From: Tardiphaga sp.
Lineage (GTDB): Bacteria > Pseudomonadota > Alphaproteobacteria > Rhizobiales > Xanthobacteraceae
NCBI GenBank assembly: GCA_030147505.1
Contig: JASBVG010000124.1
Span: 1-52,269 of the forward strand
DNA: 52,269 bases
Reading direction: 5' to 3'
Below are positions 1 through 8,467 of this stretch, piece after piece. The notes beneath the pieces are model-generated. The model was not told the origin of the DNA. It did no database searches and saw only the letters and a list, made by a program, of their open reading frames with translations. The translations under genes were made by a program, and so were the position numbers. The first letter of the stretch is position 1. The number at the start of each line of letters is the position of its first letter.

Positions 1-69
1 GCCACGTCGGGAATCGAACCCGAATAAACGGTTTTGCAGACCGGCGCGTAACCATTCCGCCACATGGCC
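1..69 (-). tRNA. tRNA-Cys (GCA), 3' end cut by window start
   Basis: Read on the minus strand, the gene starts GGCCATG at position 69. It shows a D arm, an anticodon loop CTGCAAA with anticodon GCA, and a T arm TCGGG-TTCGAAT-CCCGA. The 5' acceptor strand pairs with the 3' strand CGTGGC(C). The last acceptor base and any discriminator or CCA lie beyond the window edge. The cloverleaf is otherwise complete, so this is very likely a functional cysteine tRNA. Confidence 0.95.
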
Positions 70-158
70 CCATAACGGGTTAGTTACAGACCGTTCGCCG
101 TTAAGGCAATGCCCGGTTCGTATCTTTCACGGGTTCCCACAGCCGTCTTGGCGACACC

Positions 159-338
159 TCAGCAGGAGGCGTGCCAGCCGTCCGGAAAGGGAATGTGCGG
201 CCACGGGCCATCATTGTCATTGGCTGCGGTCGGGATCGGCGCGAGAAACATCATCTGGCTGCGGAAATCGTCCTCGATTTCGGCTTCGATCTCGGTCCGG
301 ACCGCTTCCAGAATGTAGTCGAACTCGGCTTCGCTCAT
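159..338 (-). CDS. small hypothetical protein (59 aa)
   Basis: I do not recognise the family. This is a small acidic protein beginning MSEAEFDYILEAVRTEIEAE, probably one helix, with a Pro-rich tail ending near PDGWHASC. The frame stays open further upstream, but the ATG at 338 has a clear Shine-Dalgarno (AGGGAG, about 7 nt away), and the upstream part reads as low-quality basic sequence, so I chose this start. It lies between tRNA-Cys and another small gene on the same strand. It could be a lineage-specific regulator or spurious; existence is supported mainly by the RBS. Confidence 0.55.
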   Translation of the reverse strand: MSEAEFDYILEAVRTEIEAEIEDDFRSQMMFLAPIPTAANDNDGPWPHIPFPDGWHASC

Positions 339-570
339 CGTCAAACTCCCTGTCTTGCGGGCAATTTGACGAAAAGCCTTTGTGGTGACGTTGAACGGAT
401 CACTCAAATTGTAACCATCCACCGCCTGGGGCCGGGATGGTTGCCGGAGCGTTACGACGACGGACGCAATTTGCAGAAGATCATCGGCCGTGAAGGCGCG
501 ATGGCATCGGCGGGCACTGGAACGCATATGCAGACTTAGATGACGAGAAACGTACCGCTCGTGGCAGCGA

Positions 571-759
571 TCAGATCTCGATGGGAACGGCAAGCCGGCC
601 GATCAATAGCGCAACTTCGTCGAGATGGTCGTTGTCATCGAGGCCGTGATTGTGGGTCTGCACTGCAGCAGCAAGCCGGGAGACGCATTCGTCGTCGCTG
701 ATGAAGGGCAGGGAGCTGATGTTGGTCGGAAGCGGGCGGTCAGTGTGCGTGGCGGGCAT
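571..759 (-). CDS. small hypothetical protein (62 aa)
   Basis: Unrecognised protein starting MPATHTDRPLPTN and ending LLIGRLAVPIEI. A good ribosome binding site (GAGGTGA) sits 5 nt before the ATG at 759. The C-terminal half (DDNDHLDEVALLIGRLA) looks amphipathic and helical. No signal peptide or membrane segment is visible. It precedes the other small gene at 159-338 on the same strand, with about 230 bp between them where I see nothing convincing. No function can be assigned. Confidence 0.5.
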   Translation of the reverse strand: MPATHTDRPLPTNISSLPFISDDECVSRLAAAVQTHNHGLDDNDHLDEVALLIGRLAVPIEI

Positions 760-1035
760 GAATCACCTCGTTCGATTCTGGACTGAAGTCGACGTCGGAC
801 CTGAAACTTTGCGATGCAATAAGTCGAAAAGGCGACGGGGTGGGCTGATAGGGCAACCCGAACCGTCGTCAAAATCGATGCAAGAACGAAGCCATGCTCT
901 GAAAGGTTTCACGATTTCAGAGGCTTCCGTGAGTTTTCCTCAGGCGTGACGATGAGATGAAACATTCCGCATTTCCCGCTTTCCAAGCCGGGATCGCTTT
1001 GTTATACGCTGCGCCACGCGACACGGTTCGCGTTT

Positions 1036-1110
1036 TCCCTGGTAGCTCAGCGGTAGAGCATTCGACTGTTAATCGAATGGTCGCTGGTTCGAATCCAGCC
1101 CGGGGAGCCA
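1036..1110 (+). tRNA. tRNA-Asn (GUU)
   Basis: Complete cloverleaf: acceptor TCCCTGG pairs with CCGGGGA, D arm GCTC/GAGC, anticodon stem TTCGA/TCGAA with loop CTGTTAA (anticodon GTT), and T arm GCTGG-TTCGAAT-CCAGC. The discriminator G and an encoded CCA follow. The 276 bp upstream (760-1035) hold no recognisable gene and presumably contain its promoter. Confidence 0.97.
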
Positions 1111-1258
1111 TTTATCCTTTCCATAAATCGTTGCTTCCAGGACAGTTCGCGAGCTGACGCTTGCGTGCCATCTGTGCTTTCCCGCACCTTGCCCGCGGCA
1201 TCGCGTTGCCGTAATTCCTCAGCTTCGAGACCTTCCAGACTCACGCCAAGGGATTGCC

Positions 1259-1840
1259 ATGTCCGACTTCTCCGCCGCTCGCCAGAAAATGGTCGATGGT
1301 CAGATCCGTCCGAGCGACGTCACCGATCTGCGCATCATCGACGCCATGCTGTCGGTGCCGCGAGAGGAATACGTGCCGGCGCATTTGCGCCCGATGGCCT
1401 ATCTCGACCTCGATCTCGATATTGGCGCCGCCGGCGAGGCCAAGCGCTATCTGCTCAAGCCGGTCGTGCTCGCCAAGATGCTGCAGGCGGCCGAAATCAA
1501 AGCGACCGATAAGGTGCTCGTGGTCGGCTGCCCGAGCGGCTATTCGGCTGCGGTGATCGGCCATATCGCCGGCAAGGTAACCAGTTCCGGGACCGAGGGC
1601 GATGCCGGCAACGGCCCCTATGACGTCATCGTCATGCTGGGCGCCACCGAAGTTGCCCCCACGGGCCTCTATAGCCAGCTCGCGGCAGGCGGCAAGCTGC
1701 TCGGCGTGTTCGCCCAGAGCAAGCCGCAGCGCGCGACCATGGTGACCCATTCGCATGACGATTTTGGCAGCCGACCGCTGTTCGATGCCGTTGCCCCTGT
1801 CCTGCCGGGGCTGGAGCGCAAGGCTGAATTCGTCTTCTAG
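1259..1840 (+). CDS. Pcm-like protein-L-isoaspartate O-methyltransferase family protein, internally shortened
   Basis: Residues 1-115 resemble the PCMT family found upstream of tolC in rhizobia: an N-terminal SDFSAARQKMVDGQIRPSDV, then VPREEYVP, and a Rossmann strand LVVGCPSGYSAAVIG corresponding to the SAM-binding motif usually written VGCGTGY. After IAGKV the protein jumps almost directly to NGPYDVIVMLGATE. Family members have roughly 25-35 more residues there, including the acidic residue that holds the SAM ribose (family knowledge, from memory). At 193 aa it is correspondingly short. The reading frame is intact, so this is an in-frame loss rather than a frameshift. Methyltransferase activity is doubtful. 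The ATG is preceded by AAGGGATTGCC, a plausible RBS. Confidence 0.75.
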   Translation: MSDFSAARQKMVDGQIRPSDVTDLRIIDAMLSVPREEYVPAHLRPMAYLDLDLDIGAAGEAKRYLLKPVVLAKMLQAAEIKATDKVLVVGCPSGYSAAVIGHIAGKVTSSGTEGDAGNGPYDVIVMLGATEVAPTGLYSQLAAGGKLLGVFAQSKPQRATMVTHSHDDFGSRPLFDAVAPVLPGLERKAEFVF

Positions 1841-2082
1841 ACGTCTACGGCCTTCGCCCAAGCGACAGCAGTAGCGGGCTGGGCGGCATAGGAATGCCGG
1901 CGGGAACTGCAAGTGTGGCTAGTATGTCCCAGCGGCCAAGTTTCCACTTCGATCTTGCCGCGAGAGGTTCCGTCTCGCGTATGCGAGGAATATGGTGAGT
2001 GGAGACTCGCTAACTGACTTCGTCTGTCCGGAGCAGCATTGCTGTGGCCGGATAGGTGAGTGGCAAGAATGGATTACCTAGA

Positions 2083-3474
2083 ATGGGCCGTGTAAAAGTT
2101 TCCACCGGCGCTGCTGTTGCGGCCTTGTTGTTGTCGCTCGCCGGCACGACCCCGAGCCTCGCCGATACGATCGAGGCGGCACTCGTCCGCGCCTATCAGA
2201 ACAATCCGCAGCTGAACGCTCAGCGTGCCTCGGTCCGTGCGACCGACGAAAACGTGCCGCAGGCGCTGTCCGGCTATCGTCCGAGGGTCGCGATCACCGC
2301 AAGCGGTGGTTATCAGTATACGGATGCGGTCAGCGTGATCGGTGGCCAGGCCATTGCACTCCATGGCGGGCAGTTGCCGCGCGCAGTCGGCGCGACCGTG
2401 ACCCAGAGCCTCTACAACGGCAATCAGACGGCAAACCGCACCCGCGCCGCAGAAGGCCAGGTGTCGGCCGCACGCGAAGGCCTTCGCGTGCTCGAACAGA
2501 CCGTGATGCTATCGGCTGCCACCATCTACATGGACTATCTGCGCGACTCGGCCGTGGTCGAAGTGCAGAAGAGCAATGTCCGCGTGCTGGAGCAGACGCT
2601 GAAACAGACGCGTGATCGCTTCAATGTCGGCGAAGTGACTCGCACCGACGTGGCGCAGTCGGAAGCGCAGCTCGCTGCGGGGCGCACCCAGCTTTTGACC
2701 GCCGAATCGAACCTCACGACGACGCGTTCGAACTTCCGCCGCATCATCGGCAATGAGCCTGCTGCGTTGCAGGCCGGTTCGCCGGTCGATCGTTTCCTGC
2801 CGGCGTCACTGCCGGCGTCGGTCGATCTCGCCTTGACCGAAAATCCGAACGTCACCGCTGCGATGTACGGTATCGACGTCAGCTTCCTGAATGTGAAGGT
2901 CAACGAAGGCGCATTGTTCCCCACGGTGTCGGTTCAGGCCAGCATCCAGCAGGGCTGGGAGCAGTCGATCACCCAGCCGCGGGGTCTCACTGCCGCGGCG
3001 ATCGCGCAGATCTCTATCCCTGTCTATCAGGGCGGCGCCGAATACTCGCTGATCCGTCAGTCGAAGGAAACGCTGGCGCAGCAGCGCCTGGCACTTGAGC
3101 AAGTGCGTGATCAGACCCGCGCGAGTGTGGTGCAGGCGTGGGGCCAGTTGTTGGCGGGCAGGGCGCAGGTCGCCTCGGCCCAGGCGCAGGTGCAGGCTTC
3201 GGAGATTGCGCTGAATGGCGTGCGCGAAGAAGCCAAGGCCGGCCAGCGCACCACGCTGGACGTGTTGAACGCACAGCAGGCGCTGGTGAATGCACGCGTT
3301 GCCCTGGTGACTGCGCAGCATGATCGCGTCGTCGCATCCTATGCCGTGCTCAATGCAGTCGGCCGTTTGTCGCCGACGGTGATGAAACTCAACACCAATG
3401 TCTACGATCCGAGCGTCCACTATCATCAGGTGCGCGACAGCTGGGCTGGCGTGCGTACCCCGGATGGTCGCTGA
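2083..3474 (+). CDS. tolC: TolC family outer-membrane efflux channel
   Basis: Outer-membrane component of type I secretion or RND efflux: a trimeric barrel with a periplasmic alpha-helical tunnel. The precursor has a signal peptide (TGAAVAALLLSLAGTTPSLA) and then DTIEAALVRAYQNNPQLNAQRA, the standard start of the first outer-membrane-factor repeat. The second repeat begins near PASVDLALTENPNVTAA, giving two duplicated OEP domains with long coiled helices. At 463 aa it is normal length. An in-frame GTG at 2056 would add nine residues; I prefer the ATG at 2083 because it puts the signal peptide at the N terminus. Neither has a strong RBS. Partner pump genes are not in the window, so the substrate is unknown. 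A terminator follows. Confidence 0.9.
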   Translation: MGRVKVSTGAAVAALLLSLAGTTPSLADTIEAALVRAYQNNPQLNAQRASVRATDENVPQALSGYRPRVAITASGGYQYTDAVSVIGGQAIALHGGQLPRAVGATVTQSLYNGNQTANRTRAAEGQVSAAREGLRVLEQTVMLSAATIYMDYLRDSAVVEVQKSNVRVLEQTLKQTRDRFNVGEVTRTDVAQSEAQLAAGRTQLLTAESNLTTTRSNFRRIIGNEPAALQAGSPVDRFLPASLPASVDLALTENPNVTAAMYGIDVSFLNVKVNEGALFPTVSVQASIQQGWEQSITQPRGLTAAAIAQISIPVYQGGAEYSLIRQSKETLAQQRLALEQVRDQTRASVVQAWGQLLAGRAQVASAQAQVQASEIALNGVREEAKAGQRTTLDVLNAQQALVNARVALVTAQHDRVVASYAVLNAVGRLSPTVMKLNTNVYDPSVHYHQVRDSWAGVRTPDGR

Positions 3475-3522
3475 GTCGTCGGCCATCCAGCCTTCAGGTA
3501 TTTAGTTCATCGCATCTGCTTC

Positions 3523-3547
3523 AAAGGGCCGCCTCGAGCGGCCCTTT
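3523..3547 (+). terminator. intrinsic terminator after tolC
   Basis: Perfect 10-bp stem (AAAGGGCCGC / GCGGCCCTTT) with a 5-nt loop, followed by a T-containing stretch. It lies about 50 bp after the tolC stop. The rest of the gap up to 3785 shows no convincing gene; it presumably carries the promoter of the popZ-like gene. Confidence 0.8.
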
Positions 3548-3785
3548 CGCTTTTCGCCTTTGCTTGCAATCATTTGATGCAATGACGTAGCGTTCAACGC
3601 AGTAGCGACGCGATTCGGAATGCATCACGCAGGATCTTTCGCGACAGCTAGCGGTCAGGCGTCGCTTGATCTGGGGACAAGTCAGGCTTGCGCGATGAAT
3701 GGTCAGCCCGATGCAACCGGGCGCCGCCAAATTCAGCCTCGTCTGATGTAGGATAGTGACGAGCTTTGACGATGCGGAGTCGGAC

Positions 3786-4496
3786 ATGACGCAACCTGCA
3801 AAGGTCCAGGAACCCTCCATGGAGGAGATTCTGGCGTCGATCCGCCGCATCATTGCCGACGACGAAGCCAAGCCCGCCGAACCGGCCCCGGCGCCCGCTG
3901 CATCGCCGCCGAAGCCCGCCGTCGTTGCGAGCGCTCCGCCGCCAGCTCCCAAGCCTGCGCCGGCCCCGGCACCAAAGGCGCCCGAAAAGGCTCCCGAACC
4001 TGCAGCGAGCAACAGCCAGGACGATATCGACGCGATGCTCGCGAGCTTCGACGCTGTGGCTCCCGAACCGGAGGTTCCAGCTGCGCCGCTAGCCGATGAC
4101 GTCTTCGAGCTCACCGACGAGATGGTGGTCGCCGAAGAGCCCGAGCCGGCCTTCAAACGCGTGGAGCCCGCCGACGATCTCGAATTCGCCGAGGCCGTCG
4201 CAGCCAGCATGCAGCCGCCACGCTTCGATTCGCCGTCTTACGAGCCACCGCCGCGCGAACAGCCGGCGATGGCGCCGCAGATGATGTCGCCATCCACCGC
4301 CTCTGCCGTGGAATCGGCCTTCCATTCGCTTGCGAATACCGTGCTCAGCAACAATGCCCGCACGCTCGAGGATCTCGTCAAGGAGATGTTGCGGCCGATG
4401 CTGAAGTCCTGGCTCGACGACAACCTGCCGGGCCTGGTGGAGCGCATCGTGAAGGCCGAGATCGAGCGCGTCTCGCGCGGCGGTGGTGGCCGCTAG
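3786..4496 (+). CDS. popZ: PopZ/DUF2497 family polar-organising protein
   Basis: PopZ is the intrinsically disordered scaffold that self-assembles at cell poles in alphaproteobacteria and anchors the ParB-parS centromere. The diagnostic parts are both present: an N-terminal helix EPSMEEILASIRRIIADDE (about residues 9-28) and a C-terminal oligomerisation region (RTLEDLVKEMLRPMLKSW followed by LPGLVERIVKAEIERV). Between them lie about 150 residues rich in Pro, Ala and Glu with several PAP/PAPA runs, the expected disordered linker. I chose the ATG at 3786 because the family begins a few residues before the MEEILASIRR helix; the frame also opens at an ATG at 3756. The gene sits just before valS, a common arrangement in this group (from memory). 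Confidence 0.88.
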   Translation: MTQPAKVQEPSMEEILASIRRIIADDEAKPAEPAPAPAASPPKPAVVASAPPPAPKPAPAPAPKAPEKAPEPAASNSQDDIDAMLASFDAVAPEPEVPAAPLADDVFELTDEMVVAEEPEPAFKRVEPADDLEFAEAVAASMQPPRFDSPSYEPPPREQPAMAPQMMSPSTASAVESAFHSLANTVLSNNARTLEDLVKEMLRPMLKSWLDDNLPGLVERIVKAEIERVSRGGGGR

Positions 4497-4527
4497 GCGC
4501 CGTCAGCCATTATTCACCATCCGGAGC

Positions 4528-4570
4528 GACGGCTAAGAGTCGTCTGCTTTGCCGACTGAGCTATGCACCT
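4528..4570 (-). pseudogene. 5' half of a tRNA-Lys(CUU)-like sequence
   Basis: On the minus strand from 4570 the sequence reads like the first half of a tRNA: seven acceptor-like bases AGGTGCA, then TA, a D arm GCTC-AGTCGGCAA-AGC, and an anticodon stem GACGA/CCGTC (one mismatch) around the loop CTCTTAG with anticodon CTT. No variable loop, T arm or 3' acceptor strand follows toward lower coordinates. It therefore cannot fold into a full tRNA and looks like a fragment. Position: between popZ and valS. Confidence 0.6.
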
Positions 4571-4640
4571 AGTCTGAATCGGGGCCTTCGTTTGGCCCAT
4601 TCCGGGCTTATATACCGCCCATCTGTTGACTTGCGCATGC

Positions 4641-4690
4641 CCTGCGGGTTTCTAGCCCGCAGGCACCTCAACGGCCGTTCCCGCGGCCGT
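4641..4690 (+). promoter_or_regulatory. two tandem hairpins in the valS leader
   Basis: Two perfect inverted repeats lie in the 90 bp before valS: CCTGCGGG/CCCGCAGG (4641-4648 with 4656-4663) and ACGGCCG/CGGCCGT (4671-4677 with 4684-4690). They could be a terminator or attenuator-like leader or the ends of a short repeat. No T-run and no leader peptide rich in valine is obvious, so regulation is only a possibility. Confidence 0.4.
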
Positions 4691-4731
4691 CAGCCCCTGA
4701 TTTGCAAACCTCTGACTTGATTGCATCCGTC

Positions 4732-7608
4732 ATGATCGAAAAGACCTATCAGCCCGCCGACATCGAAGCCCGCATCGCGGCTGCATGGGAGAGCGAAGGC
4801 GCTTTCAAGGCCGGGCGTCCGGACCGTGCGGAAGCGGAGCCTTATACGATCGTGATCCCGCCGCCGAACGTGACCGGCTCGCTGCATATGGGGCACGCGC
4901 TCAACAATACGCTGCAGGACGTGCTTTGCCGTTTCGAGCGCATGCGCGGCCGCGACGTGCTGTGGCAGCCCGGCACCGACCATGCCGGCATCGCGACCCA
5001 GATGGTCGTCGAACGCCAGTTAATGGAACGACAGGAGCCCGGTCGTCGCGACATGGGCCGCGAGACGTTCCTCGAACGCGTCTGGAAATGGAAGGCCGAG
5101 AGCGGCGGCACCATCGTCAATCAGCTCAAGCGTCTCGGCGCGTCCTGCGACTGGTCGCGCGAGCGTTTCACCATGGACGAGGGCCTGTCCGAGGCCGTCA
5201 TCAAGGTGTTCGTCCAGCTCTATCGCGAGGGGCTGATCTACAAGGACAAGCGTCTCGTCAACTGGGACCCGAAACTGCTCACTGCGATCTCCGATCTCGA
5301 AGTGCAGCAGGTCGAGGTCAAGGGCCATCTCTGGCATCTGCGCTATCCGATCGAGGGCAAGATCTTCAATCCGGAGGATCCGACGAGTTTCATCGTCGTT
5401 GCAACCACGCGTCCCGAAACGATGCTGGGTGACAGCGGCGTCGCCGTGAATCCGGATGACGAGCGCTACACGAAGCTGATTGGCAAGAAGGTCGTGCTGC
5501 CGCTGGTCGGCCGCCTGATCCCCATCGTCGGCGACGAATATTCCGATCCGGAAAAGGGCTCGGGCGCGGTGAAGATCACCCCGGCGCACGACTTCAACGA
5601 TTTTGAAGTCGGCAACCGCCACGGCCTCGCGCGCATCAGCATTCTCGATATCGAAGGCAAGCTCGCGCTCGCCGACAACGAAGACTATCTGCGCGGTCTT
5701 CCCGAGGGCTCGTCGCAGCTCGTCGAAGAACTGCACGGCATGGAGCGCTTCGCCGCCCGCAAGGCCATCGTGCAGCGGCTGGAAGATTTCGGCTTTCTCG
5801 AAAAGATCGAGCCCAACGTCCACATGGTCCCGCATGGCGACCGTTCGAACGTCGTCATCGAACCGTTCCTCACCGACCAGTGGTATGTCGACGCCAAGAC
5901 CATGGCGCAGCCGGCGATCGCTGCCGTGCGCACCGGCGCGACCGAGTTCGTTCCGAAGAACTGGGAAAAGACCTATTACGAGTGGATGGAGAACATCCAG
6001 CCATGGTGCATCTCGCGCCAGCTCTGGTGGGGCCATCAGATTCCGGCCTGGTATGGCCCGGACGGCAAGGTCTTTGTCGCCGAGACCGAAGAGGAAGCCG
6101 TCGCCAATGCGCTCGGCTATTACGTCGAGCAGGAAGTCATCACGGAAGAGCAAGGCCATGACATGGCTCTCGATCCGGATCTGTGCGCCGGCTTCATCAC
6201 CCGCGACGAGGATGTCCTCGATACCTGGTTCTCCTCGGCGCTGTGGCCGTTCTCGACGCTTGGCTGGCCGCAGACCGACGAAGACGTGAAGCGCTATTAT
6301 CCGACCAACGTGCTCGTTACTGGCTTCGACATCATTTTCTTCTGGGTCGCCCGCATGATGATGATGGGCCTGCACTTCATGAAGGACGTGCCGTTCCCGA
6401 CCGTCTACATCCACGCCCTCGTTCGCGATGAGAAGGGCGCGAAGATGTCGAAGTCGAAAGGCAACGTCATCGATCCGCTCAACCTGATCGATCAGTTCGG
6501 CGCTGACGCGCTGCGCTTCACGCTGGCCGCCATGGCAGCGCAGGGCCGCGACATCAAGCTCGCGACCTCGCGCGTCGAAGGCTACCGCAATTTCGCGACC
6601 AAGCTGTGGAACGCGTGCCGCTTCGCCGAAATGAACGAGTGCGTGCTGCCGGCCGGTTTCGATCCGACCGCCGCGAAGGAAGTGCTCAACCGCTGGATCG
6701 CCCATGAGACCGTCAAGGCGACGCGCGAGGTCACCGAGGCTATCGAGGCCTATCGTTTCAACGATGCGGCCGGCGCGGCCTACCGCTTCGTCTGGAACGT
6801 GTATTGCGACTGGTATCTCGAACTCGCAAAGCCCTTCATGATGGGCGAGGACGGCCCGGCCAAGGCCGAGACCCGCGCCATGGTCGCCTGGGCACGCGAT
6901 GAGATCCTGAAGCTGCTGCATCCGTTCATGCCCTTCATCACCGAAGAGCTGTGGGCGGTCACCGCCAAGCGCGACGGCCTGCTGGTGCTGACGCCGTGGT
7001 CGCGCAAGACGAGAGGTATCACGCGCGAGCAGGAAGCGCTGATCGTCGCAACCGCCGCCAGCGATCCGATGGTTGCGCCGATTTTGCTCGGCGATCCCTT
7101 GCCGGTGTCGGAAGACTTCACCGATGAGGCTGCCGAAGCCGAGATCGGCTGGGTGGTGGATCTCGTCACCGCCGTGCGCTCGCTGCGCGCCGAGATGAAC
7201 ATCGCGCCCGCCACGCTGACGCCGCTGGTGCTTGTCGCGGCGTCTGCCGAGACGAAGTCGCGCGCGCAGCGCTGGAACGATGTCATCAAGCGCCTCGCAC
7301 GCCTCGGAGACATCTCCTTCGCCGACAAGGCGCCGGAAGGCACCGTGCAGCTCATCGTCCGCGGCGAAGTGGCCGGCCTGCCGCTCAAGGGCCTGATCGA
7401 CGTCGCCGCCGAACAGGTGCGCCTGGAAAAGGAACTCGCCAAGGCCGACGGCGACATCAAGCGCGCGGATGCGAAACTCTCGAACGAGAAGTTCGTGGCG
7501 AATGCAGCAGAAGAGGTCGTCGAGGAAGAGCGCGAGAAGCGAGCTGCGGCTGAGGCACGGAAGGCCAAGGTGCTGGAAGCGTTGGAGCGGCTGAAGGGCA
7601 TGTCATAA
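4732..7608 (+). CDS. valS: valine--tRNA ligase
   Basis: Class I aminoacyl-tRNA synthetase charging tRNA-Val with valine and editing threonine. The HIGH signature appears as HMGH in PPPNVTGSLHMGHALNNT (about residue 46 on) and KMSKS in GAKMSKSKGNVIDP (about residue 575). The CP1 editing domain is recognisable by VVATTRPETMLGDSGVAV, and the C-terminal coiled-coil arm by the charged region LEKELAKADGDIKRADAKL. At 958 aa it is full length. I chose the ATG at 4732 (MIEKTYQPADIEARI) over a TTG 30 bp upstream because the alignment-typical N terminus begins there. The RBS is weak. The gene faces the glycosylase gene convergently. Confidence 0.97.
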   Translation: MIEKTYQPADIEARIAAAWESEGAFKAGRPDRAEAEPYTIVIPPPNVTGSLHMGHALNNTLQDVLCRFERMRGRDVLWQPGTDHAGIATQMVVERQLMERQEPGRRDMGRETFLERVWKWKAESGGTIVNQLKRLGASCDWSRERFTMDEGLSEAVIKVFVQLYREGLIYKDKRLVNWDPKLLTAISDLEVQQVEVKGHLWHLRYPIEGKIFNPEDPTSFIVVATTRPETMLGDSGVAVNPDDERYTKLIGKKVVLPLVGRLIPIVGDEYSDPEKGSGAVKITPAHDFNDFEVGNRHGLARISILDIEGKLALADNEDYLRGLPEGSSQLVEELHGMERFAARKAIVQRLEDFGFLEKIEPNVHMVPHGDRSNVVIEPFLTDQWYVDAKTMAQPAIAAVRTGATEFVPKNWEKTYYEWMENIQPWCISRQLWWGHQIPAWYGPDGKVFVAETEEEAVANALGYYVEQEVITEEQGHDMALDPDLCAGFITRDEDVLDTWFSSALWPFSTLGWPQTDEDVKRYYPTNVLVTGFDIIFFWVARMMMMGLHFMKDVPFPTVYIHALVRDEKGAKMSKSKGNVIDPLNLIDQFGADALRFTLAAMAAQGRDIKLATSRVEGYRNFATKLWNACRFAEMNECVLPAGFDPTAAKEVLNRWIAHETVKATREVTEAIEAYRFNDAAGAAYRFVWNVYCDWYLELAKPFMMGEDGPAKAETRAMVAWARDEILKLLHPFMPFITEELWAVTAKRDGLLVLTPWSRKTRGITREQEALIVATAASDPMVAPILLGDPLPVSEDFTDEAAEAEIGWVVDLVTAVRSLRAEMNIAPATLTPLVLVAASAETKSRAQRWNDVIKRLARLGDISFADKAPEGTVQLIVRGEVAGLPLKGLIDVAAEQVRLEKELAKADGDIKRADAKLSNEKFVANAAEEVVEEEREKRAAAEARKAKVLEALERLKGMS

Positions 7609-7646
7609 GCGTCGTTCGCTCGTCTGTCAGTCCGACAAACTCCATC

Positions 7647-7744
7647 TGTCATCCCTGCGAAAGCAGGGATCCAGTAAACACCGATGTCTATGATCGACGC
7701 ACCGCCGGTGTTTGCTGGATCGCCCGCTTTCGCGGGCGATGACA
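7647..7744. repeat. palindromic intergenic repeat between valS and glycosylase
   Basis: A 98-bp element whose two ends are inverted copies of each other: TGTCATC ... GATGACA at the edges, GATCCAGTAAACACCG against CGGTGTTTGCTGGATC inside. Each arm also folds on its own (CCCTGC-GAAA-GCAGGG and GCCCGC-TTTC-GCGGGC). The right arm shares CCGCTTTCGCGGG with the hairpin at 9994-10015. It fills the convergent junction and could act as a two-way terminator. Confidence 0.75.
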
Positions 7745-7763
7745 AGCGAGTGCAGGGCGCTTC

Positions 7764-8366
7764 CTACTCTGCAAACGGCTTGCTCAGATACTTCGATCCT
7801 CGCACGCCATATCGCCACGGCAGCTCTACAGCCTTGGTAATCCCGATCCTGATCCCCGCGACCACATCTGGCACCTCCGTCCGCGCATGCAGCGCAATCG
7901 GCGGCTTGTCCAGCGCCAGCCCGTTATGCGCGATGCTGATACCGAGCGCCTGACACAGCTTGCCTGGCCCGGAACAGAGCGTCCGCTCATCCTCCAGTCC
8001 GCGCCGCCTTTGCATCTCGTCCAGCCGAAACCTCGGCCGCAATGCCCGGATCAGTACGGCGCTGGCCGAGCCTTCGCCCTCGCAGACGAAATTCACGCAC
8101 CAGTGGATGCCGTAGGAACGATAGACATAGGCGAAGCCCGCCGGCCCGAACATGATCCGGTTGCGCGGCGTCTCGCCGTTATAGGAATGCGCGGCGGGGT
8201 CGGTGTGGTGATATGCCTCGACCTCCACGATCTCGCCGCCAACGCCATCGAGCAGCAGAGTCGCCCCGATCAGCTCCGGCGCAACCTCGTGGACGCTGCG
8301 ATCGAAGAACGCACGATTCAGTGCTTTGCCGAGTTTGAGGGTTGTTTGGTCAGATTTTCGGGCCAT
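7764..8366 (-). CDS. mpg: 3-methyladenine DNA glycosylase (AAG/MPG family)
   Basis: Monofunctional glycosylase that removes alkylated purines such as 3-methyladenine in base excision repair. Family marks are visible: ELIGATLL, the catalytic stretch GGEIVEVEAYHHTDPAAHSYNGETPRN (active-site Glu in VEAY, then SHS-like AHSYNG/TPRN), MFGPAGFAYVYRSYGIHWCVNFV, and LCSGPGKLCQALGI. At 200 aa it has the usual bacterial length. It is monocistronic, convergent with valS and divergent from lipA with about 100 bp between. Substrate range cannot be read from sequence. Confidence 0.93.
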   Translation of the reverse strand: MARKSDQTTLKLGKALNRAFFDRSVHEVAPELIGATLLLDGVGGEIVEVEAYHHTDPAAHSYNGETPRNRIMFGPAGFAYVYRSYGIHWCVNFVCEGEGSASAVLIRALRPRFRLDEMQRRRGLEDERTLCSGPGKLCQALGISIAHNGLALDKPPIALHARTEVPDVVAGIRIGITKAVELPWRYGVRGSKYLSKPFAE

Positions 8367-8467
8367 TCTTACACGATATGCTTGGATGCAGGGCTAGGCC
8401 CGGTGAGGGCGGGTTGCGGGCGCGCCCCCGGCGGATTACCTAGGGCATTGCACAGAACGGACAATTC

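Noticed and set aside
159..593. Longer 144-aa form of the first small gene
   Set aside because: The ATG at 338 has a clear RBS, and the extra upstream part is basic and unstructured in appearance.
4528..4570. Functional tRNA-Lys
   Set aside because: No T arm or 3' acceptor strand, and the anticodon stem has a mismatch.
5020..6921. Long open frame antisense to valS
   Set aside because: Shadow of a high-GC gene; composition is Arg/His/Asp-rich without domains, and valS is unambiguous on the other strand.
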